A stretch of DNA of 64,000 bases. Origin: an uncultured Cohaesibacter sp. Its GTDB lineage: Bacteria > Pseudomonadota > Alphaproteobacteria > Rhizobiales > Cohaesibacteraceae. The position numbers and the translations under genes are program-made. The stretch covers positions 1,943,501-2,007,500 of the forward strand of contig NZ_OY781114.1 in NCBI RefSeq assembly GCF_963676485.1, read 5' to 3'. This document shows, piece by piece, positions 27,650 to 36,226 of the stretch (position 1 is the first letter of the stretch; each line of letters starts with the position of its first letter). The notes under the pieces are model-generated. The model was not told the origin of the DNA and ran no database searches. It saw nothing but the letters and a program-made list of their open reading frames with translations.

Positions 27650-28357
27650 ATGAGCAAGCAGAAACTCAACCTGAGAACTGCCCAACAAAGAATTAAGAAA
27701 AGGAGTAGTGCAACTCTATCCTCTGTTGGAAAAGAGACTGTCGGTTGGAAGGGAAAAGCAAAGCGAGCATTAAAATTCGGTGGTGTTATCTACTTTTCAC
27801 TTGGCCTAGTTGTCGGTTTGGCTGTTGATGTGTTGAGCTTCCCCAAATTGATATCAGACTTTAAAAGTCATGCCGCAGAGGCCAGAGAATACCTAGTTGC
27901 ACTAGCATTTCGTCCCCAAATTTGGACAGGTATATTTGACACATTCCCAGACGGCTTTGTCGACATGATTGATATGAAGATATCGAGTGATGTTGAGGCT
28001 GCACTGCAAATCGCAGTCGTTGATGACAATCTTATCGACGGGCGAGTTTGGTGGGCTAACTCATGCCAATACGGCAGCATCTATCGGGGCCTCTTAATAG
28101 AAGGACGTATAAATTTGGGAGGCTCATCGGCGGACGTTCAAATTTATGACTTCATAAATGGCCATCGAACCGAGTTTATGCATGGGCATCTAGAAAATGA
28201 CGGGATACTGATCAAGTTTTCAGATTTTCCATCTTCCTCGCAGCTGAATGGAAGTAGCATCGCAAAAAATCCTGAGCCTGCGAGAATTGAGCAGTGGAGT
28301 AAACTATATTGTGATTGGTTCTCCAGCTATACCGGGGAAAAGCTAGGTCTCCGGTGA
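27650..28357 (+). CDS. Unrecognised single-pass membrane protein of the island
   Basis: 235 residues. A basic N-terminus (RTAQQRIKKRSS, KGKAKRALK) precedes one transmembrane helix at about 43-64 (GGVIYFSLGLVVGLAVDVL). The remaining 170 residues are soluble and by the positive-inside rule probably outside. No motif is recognised. ATG at 27650 has AAGGGA about 10 bases upstream. 136 bases after the integrase, same direction. Its C-terminal part has several tryptophans (VWWANSCQYG, WSKLYCDWF). The gene may be cargo of the element. Confidence 0.6.
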   Translation: MSKQKLNLRTAQQRIKKRSSATLSSVGKETVGWKGKAKRALKFGGVIYFSLGLVVGLAVDVLSFPKLISDFKSHAAEAREYLVALAFRPQIWTGIFDTFPDGFVDMIDMKISSDVEAALQIAVVDDNLIDGRVWWANSCQYGSIYRGLLIEGRINLGGSSADVQIYDFINGHRTEFMHGHLENDGILIKFSDFPSSSQLNGSSIAKNPEPARIEQWSKLYCDWFSSYTGEKLGLR

Positions 28358-28660
28358 TCTCTGGTGAGAGCCAAGCCTCCATAATTGGGGGCATTAGGGT
28401 TATTTCCGCTGATCATTACGCCTCTCATCCACACCCCTCTGAAAAAAGTTTTGTGGCATATTTGGCCTGAAATGTCACAAGCCACGACGTAAACCATTGA
28501 AATCCATAAATGGGAACAGGACTTTTGGTCTAGTGTAAAAAATTGTTGTTTTTCAATAGGTTGACGTTTTTGCAGTTCGGTCCCATATTGATGGCATGGA
28601 ATGTAAAACCATGATGTTTCCGCATCAGAGCTTTTCATTCGGTGGCGAGGTTTGCCATCT
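28358..28660. other. Intergenic region with the promoter of the ATPase gene
   Basis: About 300 bases without a gene. A promoter-like pair stands near its right end (28561-28589). The stretch 28440-28560 is AT-rich. Confidence 0.5.
28561..28589 (+). promoter_or_regulatory. Promoter-like pair before the island ATPase
   Basis: TTGACG (28561-28566), 17 bases, CATATT (28584-28589). The 12 bases AGGTTGACGTTT (28558-28569) recur at 32976-32987 before the DUF4365 gene. Confidence 0.5.
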
Positions 28661-29740
28661 GTGACTGGCTCAGTTGTGGAGCTGACCCCACCCGCTCATA
28701 AGGCGGATGAACTGAGAATTAGAACTGCTGGTGATCTGATTGATCTACAGCTTGAACCAAGAGAAGACCTGATTGCACCTTGGCTGCGTCAAGGGGAGAG
28801 CCTACTGCTCTGGTCTGCATCGGGTCTTGGAAAGACATGGTTGACCCTGTCGATGGCAATCGCGATGGCAGGTGGTGGAAAGGTAGGAAACTGGAAGTGT
28901 CCGAAGCCGCGTAGAGTGCTGCTCATCGATGGTGAAATGCACCTGCAGGATTTGAAGGAGCGTATCGAAACTCTCACTCTGGGTGATGTCGTCCAAGAGG
29001 GAGATGCCGATGCAGCAGCTTCAAATCTGTCGATCATTGCTCGGCAGGACCAAGATCCAAACGTTGAATTTTTCGACATTACAAAGTCTGCGTCACAAAA
29101 GCAGTTGCGGCAGAAGTGCGAAGATCTCGATGTTGACGTCTTGATCATCGACAACCTGTCAACGGTGGCTGATGGACTGCAGGACGAGAATTCTGCAACG
29201 GCTTTTAAACCAGTACAGAAATTCCTGCTGTCTATGAAGCAGATGGGCATTGCGACCATTCTAGTTCATCATGCGCGGAAAGACGGAAAGGAAGCGCGAG
29301 GGTCTTCTGCTATGCAGACGACTTTTGAGGTGATGATCGGACTAGAAGAGCCAGCTAACCCTCCAATAGGGAAGGCGAGTTTTAGGCTGAGCTTCGGTAA
29401 ATTTCGTGCCAAAGGCGATGAAACGCTGGCTCCGATGACTTGGACGTTGGAAGAGCACGGTTGGAAGATTGAAGAAGACAGTGACACTACGAATAGGCGC
29501 GTCAAAAGCGGTCTTCAGTCGCTGAATTATATCAATCAGAAGGAGCTGGCAAAAGGCCTTGGGATGGTGCAGTCGACCGTCAGCAAGGCACTTAAGAGAT
29601 TGATTGCGGAAGAGCTGATTACGCAGGAGGAAATCAAGCAGCTTTTCAAGAAAGCAAAGGCGATCCGTGAGGATGATGGGCAAGATGTCCAAGTCGAGAC
29701 CCCTGATGAACCTGAGGAGGATCTCGAACCGGACTTCTGA
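28661..29740 (+). CDS. RepA-like AAA/RecA-fold ATPase with a C-terminal winged helix
   Basis: About 359 residues from the GTG at 28661 (GGCGAGG 10 bases upstream); a TTG at 28652 is in frame but too close to that site. Walker A WSASGLGKTW near residue 58, a LIDGEMH strand, Walker B VLIIDNLS near 166, and VHHARKDGKEARGSS, the AAA_25/RepA hexameric-helicase pattern. The C-terminal 70 residues contain a helix-turn-helix (NQKELAKGLGMVQSTVSKALKRL in part) and an acidic end. Such proteins serve replication of plasmids, satellites and integrative elements. (Residue numbers count from the TTG.). Confidence 0.8.
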   Translation: MTGSVVELTPPAHKADELRIRTAGDLIDLQLEPREDLIAPWLRQGESLLLWSASGLGKTWLTLSMAIAMAGGGKVGNWKCPKPRRVLLIDGEMHLQDLKERIETLTLGDVVQEGDADAAASNLSIIARQDQDPNVEFFDITKSASQKQLRQKCEDLDVDVLIIDNLSTVADGLQDENSATAFKPVQKFLLSMKQMGIATILVHHARKDGKEARGSSAMQTTFEVMIGLEEPANPPIGKASFRLSFGKFRAKGDETLAPMTWTLEEHGWKIEEDSDTTNRRVKSGLQSLNYINQKELAKGLGMVQSTVSKALKRLIAEELITQEEIKQLFKKAKAIREDDGQDVQVETPDEPEEDLEPDF

Positions 29741-29803
29741 TGACAAAGGCAGCTAGAGGGGATTATCGCCCTTTGGCTGCTCTCTCCACCCATCAAATTT
29801 CCA

Positions 29804-29828
29804 TATTCCAACCACTAAGGCAGGAATA
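29804..29828. promoter_or_regulatory. Inverted repeat upstream of the KilAC-like gene
   Basis: TATTCC (29804-29809) and GGAATA (29823-29828), in a 205-base gap. Possible operator; weak evidence. Confidence 0.3.
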
Positions 29829-29945
29829 CGGAATATTTCTCGAACGAATGATTTTTTGCAAACGCAGTCGCGGTCGAGCTAGGAGGCACAGAAGGATAAG
29901 CCTCAGGTCGCTCACCGCGCCAATTTCTTATGAAAGAGAATTCCA

Positions 29946-30419
29946 ATGAACGATATCTCGGCAACTCCAATTATCACCGTTGAGATCAGGGCCATGTTCG
30001 AAGTGCTGAAAAAAGCATGCCTTAACGCAGGAAGCGAAGCCATGGAAGCTCTAAGCAAGCTTGAACATGTTCTGCCCCTGCTCTCTGTCGCGAGCTTTGT
30101 TGTCAGTGCGGAGAGAAGTGTGTTTGCTCTGTCCAAGAAAATGCCTGGGGTGAACCAGAACCTAGTGCTTAAAACATTGGCTGATAGGGGATACCTCTAT
30201 AAGCAAGAGGGAAGCTGGAGCGCAAAAGCTCCCCATCGCCATCTATTTGAAGAGCGCTTTATCAATGATGAGCGGGGAAGCTCCAAGATAGTGGCCACAA
30301 AGGCTGGTTTCCTGTTGTTGGCGGAAATGTATCTCAAAGGTGAGCTGCCTATGCGTAAGGGCTGCAAGCCGATAGAACTTGATGTGTTCTCGATTAGCAA
30401 GGCGTATGAGCCGGAATAA
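29946..30419 (+). CDS. KilAC/antirepressor-like protein
   Basis: 157 residues. Residues 40-135 read like the C-terminal domain of phage antirepressors (KilAC/ANT): a helix-turn-helix-like FALSKKMPGVNQNLVLKTLADRGYL in part, then HRHLFEERFINDERGSS and the ending VATKAGFLLLAEMYLKGE, comparable to the usual ITPKGLxxLAELL. The N-terminal 40 residues are not a recognised Bro-N. ATG at 29946 after AAAGAG. It may regulate the element's switch. Identification is by pattern only. Confidence 0.45.
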   Translation: MNDISATPIITVEIRAMFEVLKKACLNAGSEAMEALSKLEHVLPLLSVASFVVSAERSVFALSKKMPGVNQNLVLKTLADRGYLYKQEGSWSAKAPHRHLFEERFINDERGSSKIVATKAGFLLLAEMYLKGELPMRKGCKPIELDVFSISKAYEPE

Positions 30420-31316
30420 AATTTCGCATTTGATAGCAGCAAAGCGAGGATGAGGAACACGTGGCCTTCAGGAGTACCTGAAGGCCTCTTTGGTTCGCCT
30501 CCGAAATGATGTCTATCGTTGATAATGCAGCCAAGTCTTTTCTGCTGGATGGAGGCTGCAAAAGCCTTTCGAGGGGCGCTCTGGACGCAATCGGGTCGGC
30601 GCTTGGGTGGTTGTCTATTTCAGCGAGGGATGCCTCTCCAGCGGCTGCTGTGAGGCGTTCATGCGTGCTCTATTGAAGGGCGGACGCAGCGGCATTATGG
30701 CGCGGGGTTGAGATCTCTGTGATCCTCTGCTGCCCATTTATATTTCAATCCAGAATTTGACGATATTTCAGTGGCTTGTGAGTGGCTCGATAAAAGGTTG
30801 CGTCCCCGACAACCCCGGTGGGCGAAGCCTCTCTCTGTTCTCTTAAGGTTTAACTATAGCCATCTCTTGTCTACCTAATGATGCACCTATAGGTGCCACT
30901 TTAAGCTACCCCCATGGTTTGCGCTGTTTGACCAAGGCTGTTACCACCAACACCACTTCCCTTGATCAAGACCTTATTGCATTCCCGTTGTGCCGAACAG
31001 CGATGGAACGCCAAGCAGGTCTGTCTTTATGATCAACTCCCCGTCTTCCCAATGGTCATCTTCTATGGCGCTTTTGATGCTCCTTCATCGAAGCCGTGAG
31101 AGATGACCACGCACCATCACCACCTTCAAGAACAACCTGATTGAGATCCCTTTGAGGCTGATCCTTTCCAGCCAGTCCTGCATGGGTTGATCTCTCAGGT
31201 TTCCCCTATCTCGTCTTCCCGCAGCGCTCTTGCTGCATTCCTTCCTGCTCCTCTTGGAAAACTGTCTCGGCAGTGAGGGGCGCTCAACTCACCACTTTCA
31301 TCGAAAGGAAATACCA
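30420..31316. other. 0.9-kb region of the island without a gene
   Basis: No frame of 60 codons or more has a usable start. Visible structures: a hairpin at 30463-30486 and a perfect 14-base palindrome GCACCTATAGGTGC at 30883-30896. From about 30900 the plus strand is rich in C and T. It might hold an origin, a packaging site, RNA or decayed genes; I cannot tell which. Confidence 0.5.
30463..30486 (+). terminator. Hairpin after the KilAC-like gene
   Basis: GGCCTTCAG pairs with CTGAAGGCC around GAGTAC, followed by TCTTTGG; the T run is weak. Confidence 0.55.
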
Positions 31317-31724
31317 ATGAAACATATGATCGATATTCACTCTGCGACTTCCATGTATGGTCCTCTGCACTTCTTTTTGCACTTCGAGGCCGATGGTACA
31401 GCTCAACTTCTACACTCCACGGAAGAGCTGCGCCTGATTGTGTGCGGTGGGGAAAACAGCCCCTTCTTCAATCGTCTCGAAGAGAGAGAACGGGTTCTTG
31501 GCGTATATGAGCAAATCATGTCTAACGGGAAGCGAGAATATCGTGTTGCCGAGACCAAGAATATTCTGGACGTTATGCTGGAGGCAAAACGGCTGGGCTG
31601 GCTGCCTGAAGCTGTCGAGGACTGGGTCGGTGAGACTTGGGCTGATGCCTCGGACAAAGCTTACGAACATCAGGAAATGTTGATGGAACTCACCCAGATC
31701 AAAGCGGAAAGCGGCGCATTCTAA
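31317..31724 (+). CDS. Small acidic protein of unknown function
   Basis: 135 residues from the ATG at 31317, preceded by GAAAGGAAA; the open frame extends upstream but without a second site. Acidic and helical in its second half (AVEDWVGETWADASDKAYEHQEMLMELTQIKAE in part). I do not recognise the family. The segment GGENSPFFNRLEERERVLGVYEQI suggests a compact domain of the type found in plasmid or phage accessory genes. Confidence 0.55.
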   Translation: MKHMIDIHSATSMYGPLHFFLHFEADGTAQLLHSTEELRLIVCGGENSPFFNRLEERERVLGVYEQIMSNGKREYRVAETKNILDVMLEAKRLGWLPEAVEDWVGETWADASDKAYEHQEMLMELTQIKAESGAF

Positions 31725-31730
31725 TCAATT

Positions 31731-31757
31731 TCTGGGGCCTCGGAGTAGTCCGGGGTC
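31731..31757 (+). terminator. Hairpin after the small acidic protein gene
   Basis: GGGCCTCGGA and TCCGGGGTCC pair over ten positions with two G-T wobbles, loop GTAG. No clear T run. Confidence 0.45.
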
Positions 31758-32024
31758 CTACCTCTGAAGGAGATCAAGGCTGCTCTCTGGTGATGGCCAA
31801 GGATGACTCCAGGAATTTCAGACATAATTTTCTGAGCGACCAATCGGATTAACAACTCGCGCGACTACCCCCGTACCGGTCCCCGAACTGACACAGACCG
31901 GCAGGAAGCATCACCAAGGCAGCCCCTTCAATTCCCCAAGCTTGCCACCTCTGTCCTTTTGAGAGGTGACGTGAAGGGAAGGTCAAAGGCTGTTTCGCTC
32001 TCGTGTGGGGAGGGGGCTGCCTTG

Positions 32025-32657
32025 CTACACGCCCCACAAAGCCAGCGATCTCTCGCAGGTCTCCGGGGTATCCTTGATGCGATAGATGGTCTGCCTCGTC
32101 AGGCCGGTCTCCTTGGAGATGTTGGAGATAGTGGCGGAGCTGGCCAGCATGTCTTGCACCCGCGTGAACTGTTCCCTGCTGTATGTTGGTTTCCTTCCCC
32201 TGTACTTGTCTTCCTTCTGCTTGGCAGCCTCGATACCAGCTCTTTGGGCAGCCTTGCGGGTCTCTGTCTCGGCTTGTGCCATCGCAGCCATGAAGCCAAT
32301 CAGGGCGTCCCTCACAGCTACCGTCATGGGATCATCCTTGGAGCCGTCAAAGGTCATCCCGTTGATAACCGTCTTGATGGTTACGCCACGTCTGAGCAGT
32401 TCTCGCATGGTGTCGGTCACGTCGTCGTAATTGCGGCCAAGACGGTCAACCCAACGGACAACAAGGGTGTCACCAGATCGGAGGAGGTCGAACAGCCTCT
32501 TGCCTTCTCGTCGCTCACAGAGCCGGGTTGAGACACCAGACACGCCATGGTCAGACACCACCTCATCAATCTTGAACCCGGCGTCTTTGGCTTGGGTAAT
32601 CTGGTGGTCTAGGGTCTGGTCTGCGGTGGAGACACGAGCATAGAAGATGGTGGTCAT
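32025..32657 (-). CDS. Serine recombinase (resolvase/invertase family)
   Basis: 210 residues. Catalytic Ser10 in MTTIFYARVSTADQ; further family motifs LRSGDTLVVRWVDRLGRNYDDV and AMAQAETETRKAAQRAGIEAAK in part; C-terminal helix-turn-helix ATISNISKETGLTRQTIYRI. The size is that of Tn3-type resolvases and DNA invertases. It is the only island gene on the minus strand. Inverted repeats just upstream of its start could be its recombination site. No transposase is nearby, so it probably resolves multimers or inverts a segment of the element. Confidence 0.9.
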   Translation of the reverse strand: MTTIFYARVSTADQTLDHQITQAKDAGFKIDEVVSDHGVSGVSTRLCERREGKRLFDLLRSGDTLVVRWVDRLGRNYDDVTDTMRELLRRGVTIKTVINGMTFDGSKDDPMTVAVRDALIGFMAAMAQAETETRKAAQRAGIEAAKQKEDKYRGRKPTYSREQFTRVQDMLASSATISNISKETGLTRQTIYRIKDTPETCERSLALWGV

Positions 32658-32736
32658 GGCGTCCTCTTGTTTTGTCCATAGGGATCATGACCATATAAAT
32701 ACATGTCCAGAACAGAAAATCAACCCTAGAGGACGC
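32651..32736. repeat. Inverted repeats upstream of the serine recombinase (candidate res site)
   Basis: Two pairs: TGGTCATG (32651-32658) with CATGACCA (32686-32693), and GCGTCCTCT (32659-32667) with AGAGGACGC (32728-32736). They cover the recombinase start and promoter, where resolvases of this family often have their site. Confidence 0.5.
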
Positions 32737-33058
32737 ACTTTAGTGGCCACATCGGTATGTACGCACAGGTATGGGCTAAAGGACAATTAGGTTTGGTATG
32801 AGTGCATCAGATGTGAAAGAACGATAGACGAATATACAACAGCTGTCTTGTCGACTGAGTTAATTGAATGCCTGAGTTGCAAGATGGAGAATTCAGTGTT
32901 TCGGTTATGAGTATTTGGGCCTAGAAATTTCTAAAAAATCGGGACTACTATTGATTTATAAAAATTTTATTTGCAAGGTTGACGTTTGCAGAGACAAGTG
33001 GTGGTGCAATGTTGACGAAAGCAGCAAAGTAAACCTGCTCGTTTAAGGGTTTTATTTT
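32658..33058. other. Divergent promoter region between the recombinase and the DUF4365 gene
   Basis: 401 bases. The left 80 hold the inverted repeats. The right side carries TTGACG at 32979-32984 within the 12-base word shared with the ATPase promoter, but no good -10 box at 17 bases. The region 32930-32975 is AT-rich. Confidence 0.5.
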
Positions 33059-34900
33059 ATGCCAAAGCGTACGAGATCCCATCGACTTGAAGATGAGTCG
33101 ATCCGTTGGTTTGAAAGCTTGTTGCCGACGGAGTGGGCCTGTCGGAGAAAAGACAAAGACTATGGCGTGGATTTGGAAATTGAAATTTTTGAAGAGGCAG
33201 AAAACTCAACAGGTTTGATGTTCTATGTTCAATTAAAGGCTACGGATGATGTTAAGAAAGAAAAGACCGTTAGCATGAAATGGGATCGGCTTGAGTATCA
33301 AGCTAGCTTAGAATGTCCATCGATTGTGGCTCGATATTGCTCCCCGACAAAGCAGATTTACTGGAGGTGGGTAAGTGACATATTTGCAAGGACGTCCAGA
33401 GACAATAACGCGACTAGTGTTTCTGTAAGCTTTACAGAAGATAACCTGTGGTCTTCGGTGACGACAAAGGCACTGATTCAGACTTTACGCATTTATAGAA
33501 CCATTCGACACATGTCAAAGCGAGCTCCGATAGGCTTATCCGTCAAACAAGATTGTCCAAAGAGCCAATCCAACTTTGATCTCCAGTGTGCCGTCTTGCA
33601 AATTCGAAAACAGAGCCAACTGATCTCTGGCGAACTTGATCCAGAAAAGTGCATACCAGTGACAGTTTGCCTAGAAGATGACAGTGTAATCGCAGCTATT
33701 GATGTAGTTTCGTCCGTTCGGATACATCTGGAGAGTATGACCCGAGAAGAGATTTTCTCGCAGCTAGTGTATGCCATCGGTTTTATGTCCGCCTATTTTG
33801 AATTCTCACGTCAGGCAAATGATTTAGCTAACATAATTTGCGAAAAAAAACTTGTGTGCTACAGCCGGGATGTCGCTGCAAAATTTGCTTGCCGGTTGAT
33901 TGACAGCCTGAGACTGTCTTCGGAGATTGCGAGTTTAAACAAGCTTCATGAAAAGCAAGATGGGCCGTGCTATATGTATTTACTCTTTTTGCTTCAAAGT
34001 AAATCTAACAATGAGGAAAGGTCAAAGGCGATTGAACGCTTCTATGATGAAGCGATACGGTTTTGTCGAATTAATTCTGTTATTAGTCTATCTACATTGC
34101 ACTATTCATTCGGCAATTTCTTTCACACGAACGGTCAATTTTTTGATGCAGTCAAGCAATACAATTTAGCGCGAAAGTCAGGTTCTGAATACTGTCAGAG
34201 AGACTATTTTCTTTCTGAACTTGCCGGATCGCTCTATTTCAGAAGGCGTTACCGTCTTTCTGCAAGATGTTATGAATTATCGTTTAATATTTCTGGTTCC
34301 GATAGGGCTGCTATTTGTGCTGGTGATGCTTTTCTATTTTCCGGAGATTTAGAGAAAGCATTAGAGTTTTTCGAGCGGGTAAACTCCTCTTGTGATGAGC
34401 TTCTCAGAATTGAAGCCTCACTGAAGTATCGAATAACTCGATGGTGCGTTGAATTTTATGCCGAACGTGAAGCCGATGAAAAGATGCAGACGGTTAGCAG
34501 CGTCTCATTCTGGGCAGACGCATACAACTACTTTATTTCAGAGGAAGAACCGTTAAACGCTTTTGCGTCGTGTGTGATGTTAGGCTTTTTGCTTGTAGAT
34601 GTAGAAGATGTGTGGATGAATGCGGTAGTTTATTCTTCACAAATGTCTGATCCTTCTCTGTTCTATGAGGCATTTGCTTGCGGGATGAGAGGCTGTGGGT
34701 ATGAGTTATACGCGAAACTTCGTGATACCCTTTGTTCAGTGGGTGTTGAAGCGAACGAACTTGAATCCCTCGATGCAATTGCAGAGCATCTCAATACACT
34801 ATTTCAAAGCGTCGGCAGCGATGAACCCACTATTAGGCTGGTGGACGGAACTCAGGTGTTAGAATTGCCAAAGGATCTAAAAGCCCCAATGAGTAGTTGA
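33059..34900 (+). CDS. DUF4365 PD-(D/E)XK nuclease-like protein with a TPR-like C-terminal region
   Basis: 613 residues. Residues 1-160 match DUF4365, a PD-(D/E)XK nuclease-like family: conserved N-terminal helix (LEDESIRWFESLLP), D38 in DYGVDLEIEIFE, and the Q58-L-K60 pair in MFYVQLKAT. Residues about 300-520 are repeated helix pairs of TPR type (SFGNFFHTNGQFFDAVKQYNLA in part, AICAGDAFLFSGDLEKALEFFERV in part). DUF4365 domains recur in bacterial defence loci; here the nuclease-like domain would cut and the repeats sense or recruit. ATG at 33059 follows TAAGGG. The gene is AT-richer than the chromosomal genes nearby. No toxin-antitoxin partner is beside it. Confidence 0.75.
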   Translation: MPKRTRSHRLEDESIRWFESLLPTEWACRRKDKDYGVDLEIEIFEEAENSTGLMFYVQLKATDDVKKEKTVSMKWDRLEYQASLECPSIVARYCSPTKQIYWRWVSDIFARTSRDNNATSVSVSFTEDNLWSSVTTKALIQTLRIYRTIRHMSKRAPIGLSVKQDCPKSQSNFDLQCAVLQIRKQSQLISGELDPEKCIPVTVCLEDDSVIAAIDVVSSVRIHLESMTREEIFSQLVYAIGFMSAYFEFSRQANDLANIICEKKLVCYSRDVAAKFACRLIDSLRLSSEIASLNKLHEKQDGPCYMYLLFLLQSKSNNEERSKAIERFYDEAIRFCRINSVISLSTLHYSFGNFFHTNGQFFDAVKQYNLARKSGSEYCQRDYFLSELAGSLYFRRRYRLSARCYELSFNISGSDRAAICAGDAFLFSGDLEKALEFFERVNSSCDELLRIEASLKYRITRWCVEFYAEREADEKMQTVSSVSFWADAYNYFISEEEPLNAFASCVMLGFLLVDVEDVWMNAVVYSSQMSDPSLFYEAFACGMRGCGYELYAKLRDTLCSVGVEANELESLDAIAEHLNTLFQSVGSDEPTIRLVDGTQVLELPKDLKAPMSS

Positions 34901-35263
34901 GTGGGAAGCTGGTTCTGGTAGGTCAATTAAACAATCTTGAGCTTGGAACGAAATATAGCATTACTCAATAGAAATTGCTTATGGTGATATAGGAACAGGG
35001 TCTTCATCGCGATCGAACCAACATCCAACATTCATTGCTACATGTTAGTCACTGCCCGTGTCGATCAGTGTCTTTTCCTAGGTAGTCCCGAGTTGTCCTT
35101 GAAGTGGCTCTCATGCTACGGTGAGGCTGTCAATGAATTGAGTACACGGTAATTGACAAACTGAGTCCACATGAAAATTTGGTGTGCCCAATTGTTCATT
35201 TTAATTTGTTGATAATACTGACTAATTTTTATTTTCGTGGTGTCTGAATCTGGTGTGGTTTCG
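34901..35263. other. Right end of the island, no gene
   Basis: About 360 bases. It holds one AGTACAC (35141-35147) and a variant AGTCCAC (35164-35170) like the repeats at the left end. No terminator with a clear T run is seen after the DUF4365 gene. Confidence 0.5.
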
Positions 35264-35281
35264 CCTATCAGCGGCACCATT
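35264..35281 (+). repeat. Right attachment site (attR core) of the island
   Basis: An exact copy of the 18 bases at 26002-26019, without the rest of a tRNA. It marks the boundary to the chromosome. Confidence 0.9.
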
Positions 35282-35569
35282 TTATTATTCGTAAAATAAT
35301 ATGTTTGCTGTCAATGGTGTGAGCTAGCCCACCATCTGTTTCGCATGAGATTGAGATGGGCGTCTATTTCAGCTTTGGGGACCTATAAAAGAGGTCCACT
35401 TTTCATAATTTTGAAGTCTGATTTGTTTGCAAACGCCTATCGAGTGCCGCCCCGCTGATTCCGTGGAGTTTTGTAGCGTTCGAGGCGCTGACCATTGCAG
35501 GTCTCTTCATCTCTGGTGCGTGCGAAGAGATGCGGGTGTATGGCTGATGCAGGAGAGGGCGCCCGCTCC

Positions 35570-36226
35570 CTATCCGTGATTGTCGATATAGCCCAGATTT
35601 TTGCCAAGATAGTTTAGGAGTTTATTGAAGCGTCGGGTGATCTTGCGACGCCGGAAGCCGGCAAATAATGTTGATACTGGAATGAGCTCTTTATTCAGGC
35701 GCAGTTTGAGGTCGTAAGACACCAGACGCAGGCCTTTGTTGTCGCGTACGAATCCCAAGTTGCCTGGTTCGTCACAGGACGCCAATATTCCAAATTGCGC
35801 GCAGAAACAGGAAAACTTGATGACCTCCTGCAGGATGTATTTTGTATCGAACTGAGCGCTATTCCGGGAGGTGACGATCTCTTCCAAGCTAATTGGCATC
35901 TCTCCATTGGAGCCACGCACCAATTCCAAACAAACGCCTGTGCCAAGATCTGTGTCGACAAGCCCGTACATTTTGGGAAAGTAGCAGTGCAGCGGAATGC
36001 CTGTACCCAGCAGCTTCCGGTAATGTTCATATTCACGGATGTTGGGGTCAGGTTCGTATCTGCCTATAATACGGTCAACTTTCCCCACATGGTTTGGAGT
36101 GTTGGGTCGTTTGACCTTTATGCATTTTCCGGCATCTTTCGGGTGCTGATAACAGTCGCGAAATGAGCCTGACGACAGGGGACGCGTCCCCTTTAGCTCG
36201 ATAGTCAATTTGATACTCGTTCTCAT
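35570..36226 (-). CDS. YrbL-family protein (PhoP regulatory network protein type)
   Basis: 218 residues. The segment SFRDCYQHPKDAGKCIKVKR corresponds to the kinase-like N-terminus of YrbL; YGLVDTDLGTGVCLELV and the later GNLGFVRDN / VSYDLKLRLN align with the middle and the catalytic-like region. YrbL is a PhoP-regulated protein of kinase-like fold with no proven activity. ATG at 36226 has only a weak site. It lies 288 bases outside the island; the 35282-35569 gap shows no gene. Confidence 0.7.
   Translation of the reverse strand: MRTSIKLTIELKGTRPLSSGSFRDCYQHPKDAGKCIKVKRPNTPNHVGKVDRIIGRYEPDPNIREYEHYRKLLGTGIPLHCYFPKMYGLVDTDLGTGVCLELVRGSNGEMPISLEEIVTSRNSAQFDTKYILQEVIKFSCFCAQFGILASCDEPGNLGFVRDNKGLRLVSYDLKLRLNKELIPVSTLFAGFRRRKITRRFNKLLNYLGKNLGYIDNHG

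Noticed and set aside
30420-31316. A CRISPR array in the non-coding part of the island
   Set aside because: No regularly spaced repeat units are visible; only single palindromes.
31959-32531. Plus-strand frame over the serine recombinase
   Set aside because: It is a shadow of the recombinase gene, whose motifs are unmistakable.
32025-32657. A Tn3-type transposon around the resolvase
   Set aside because: No transposase and no terminal inverted repeats with target duplication were found in the region.
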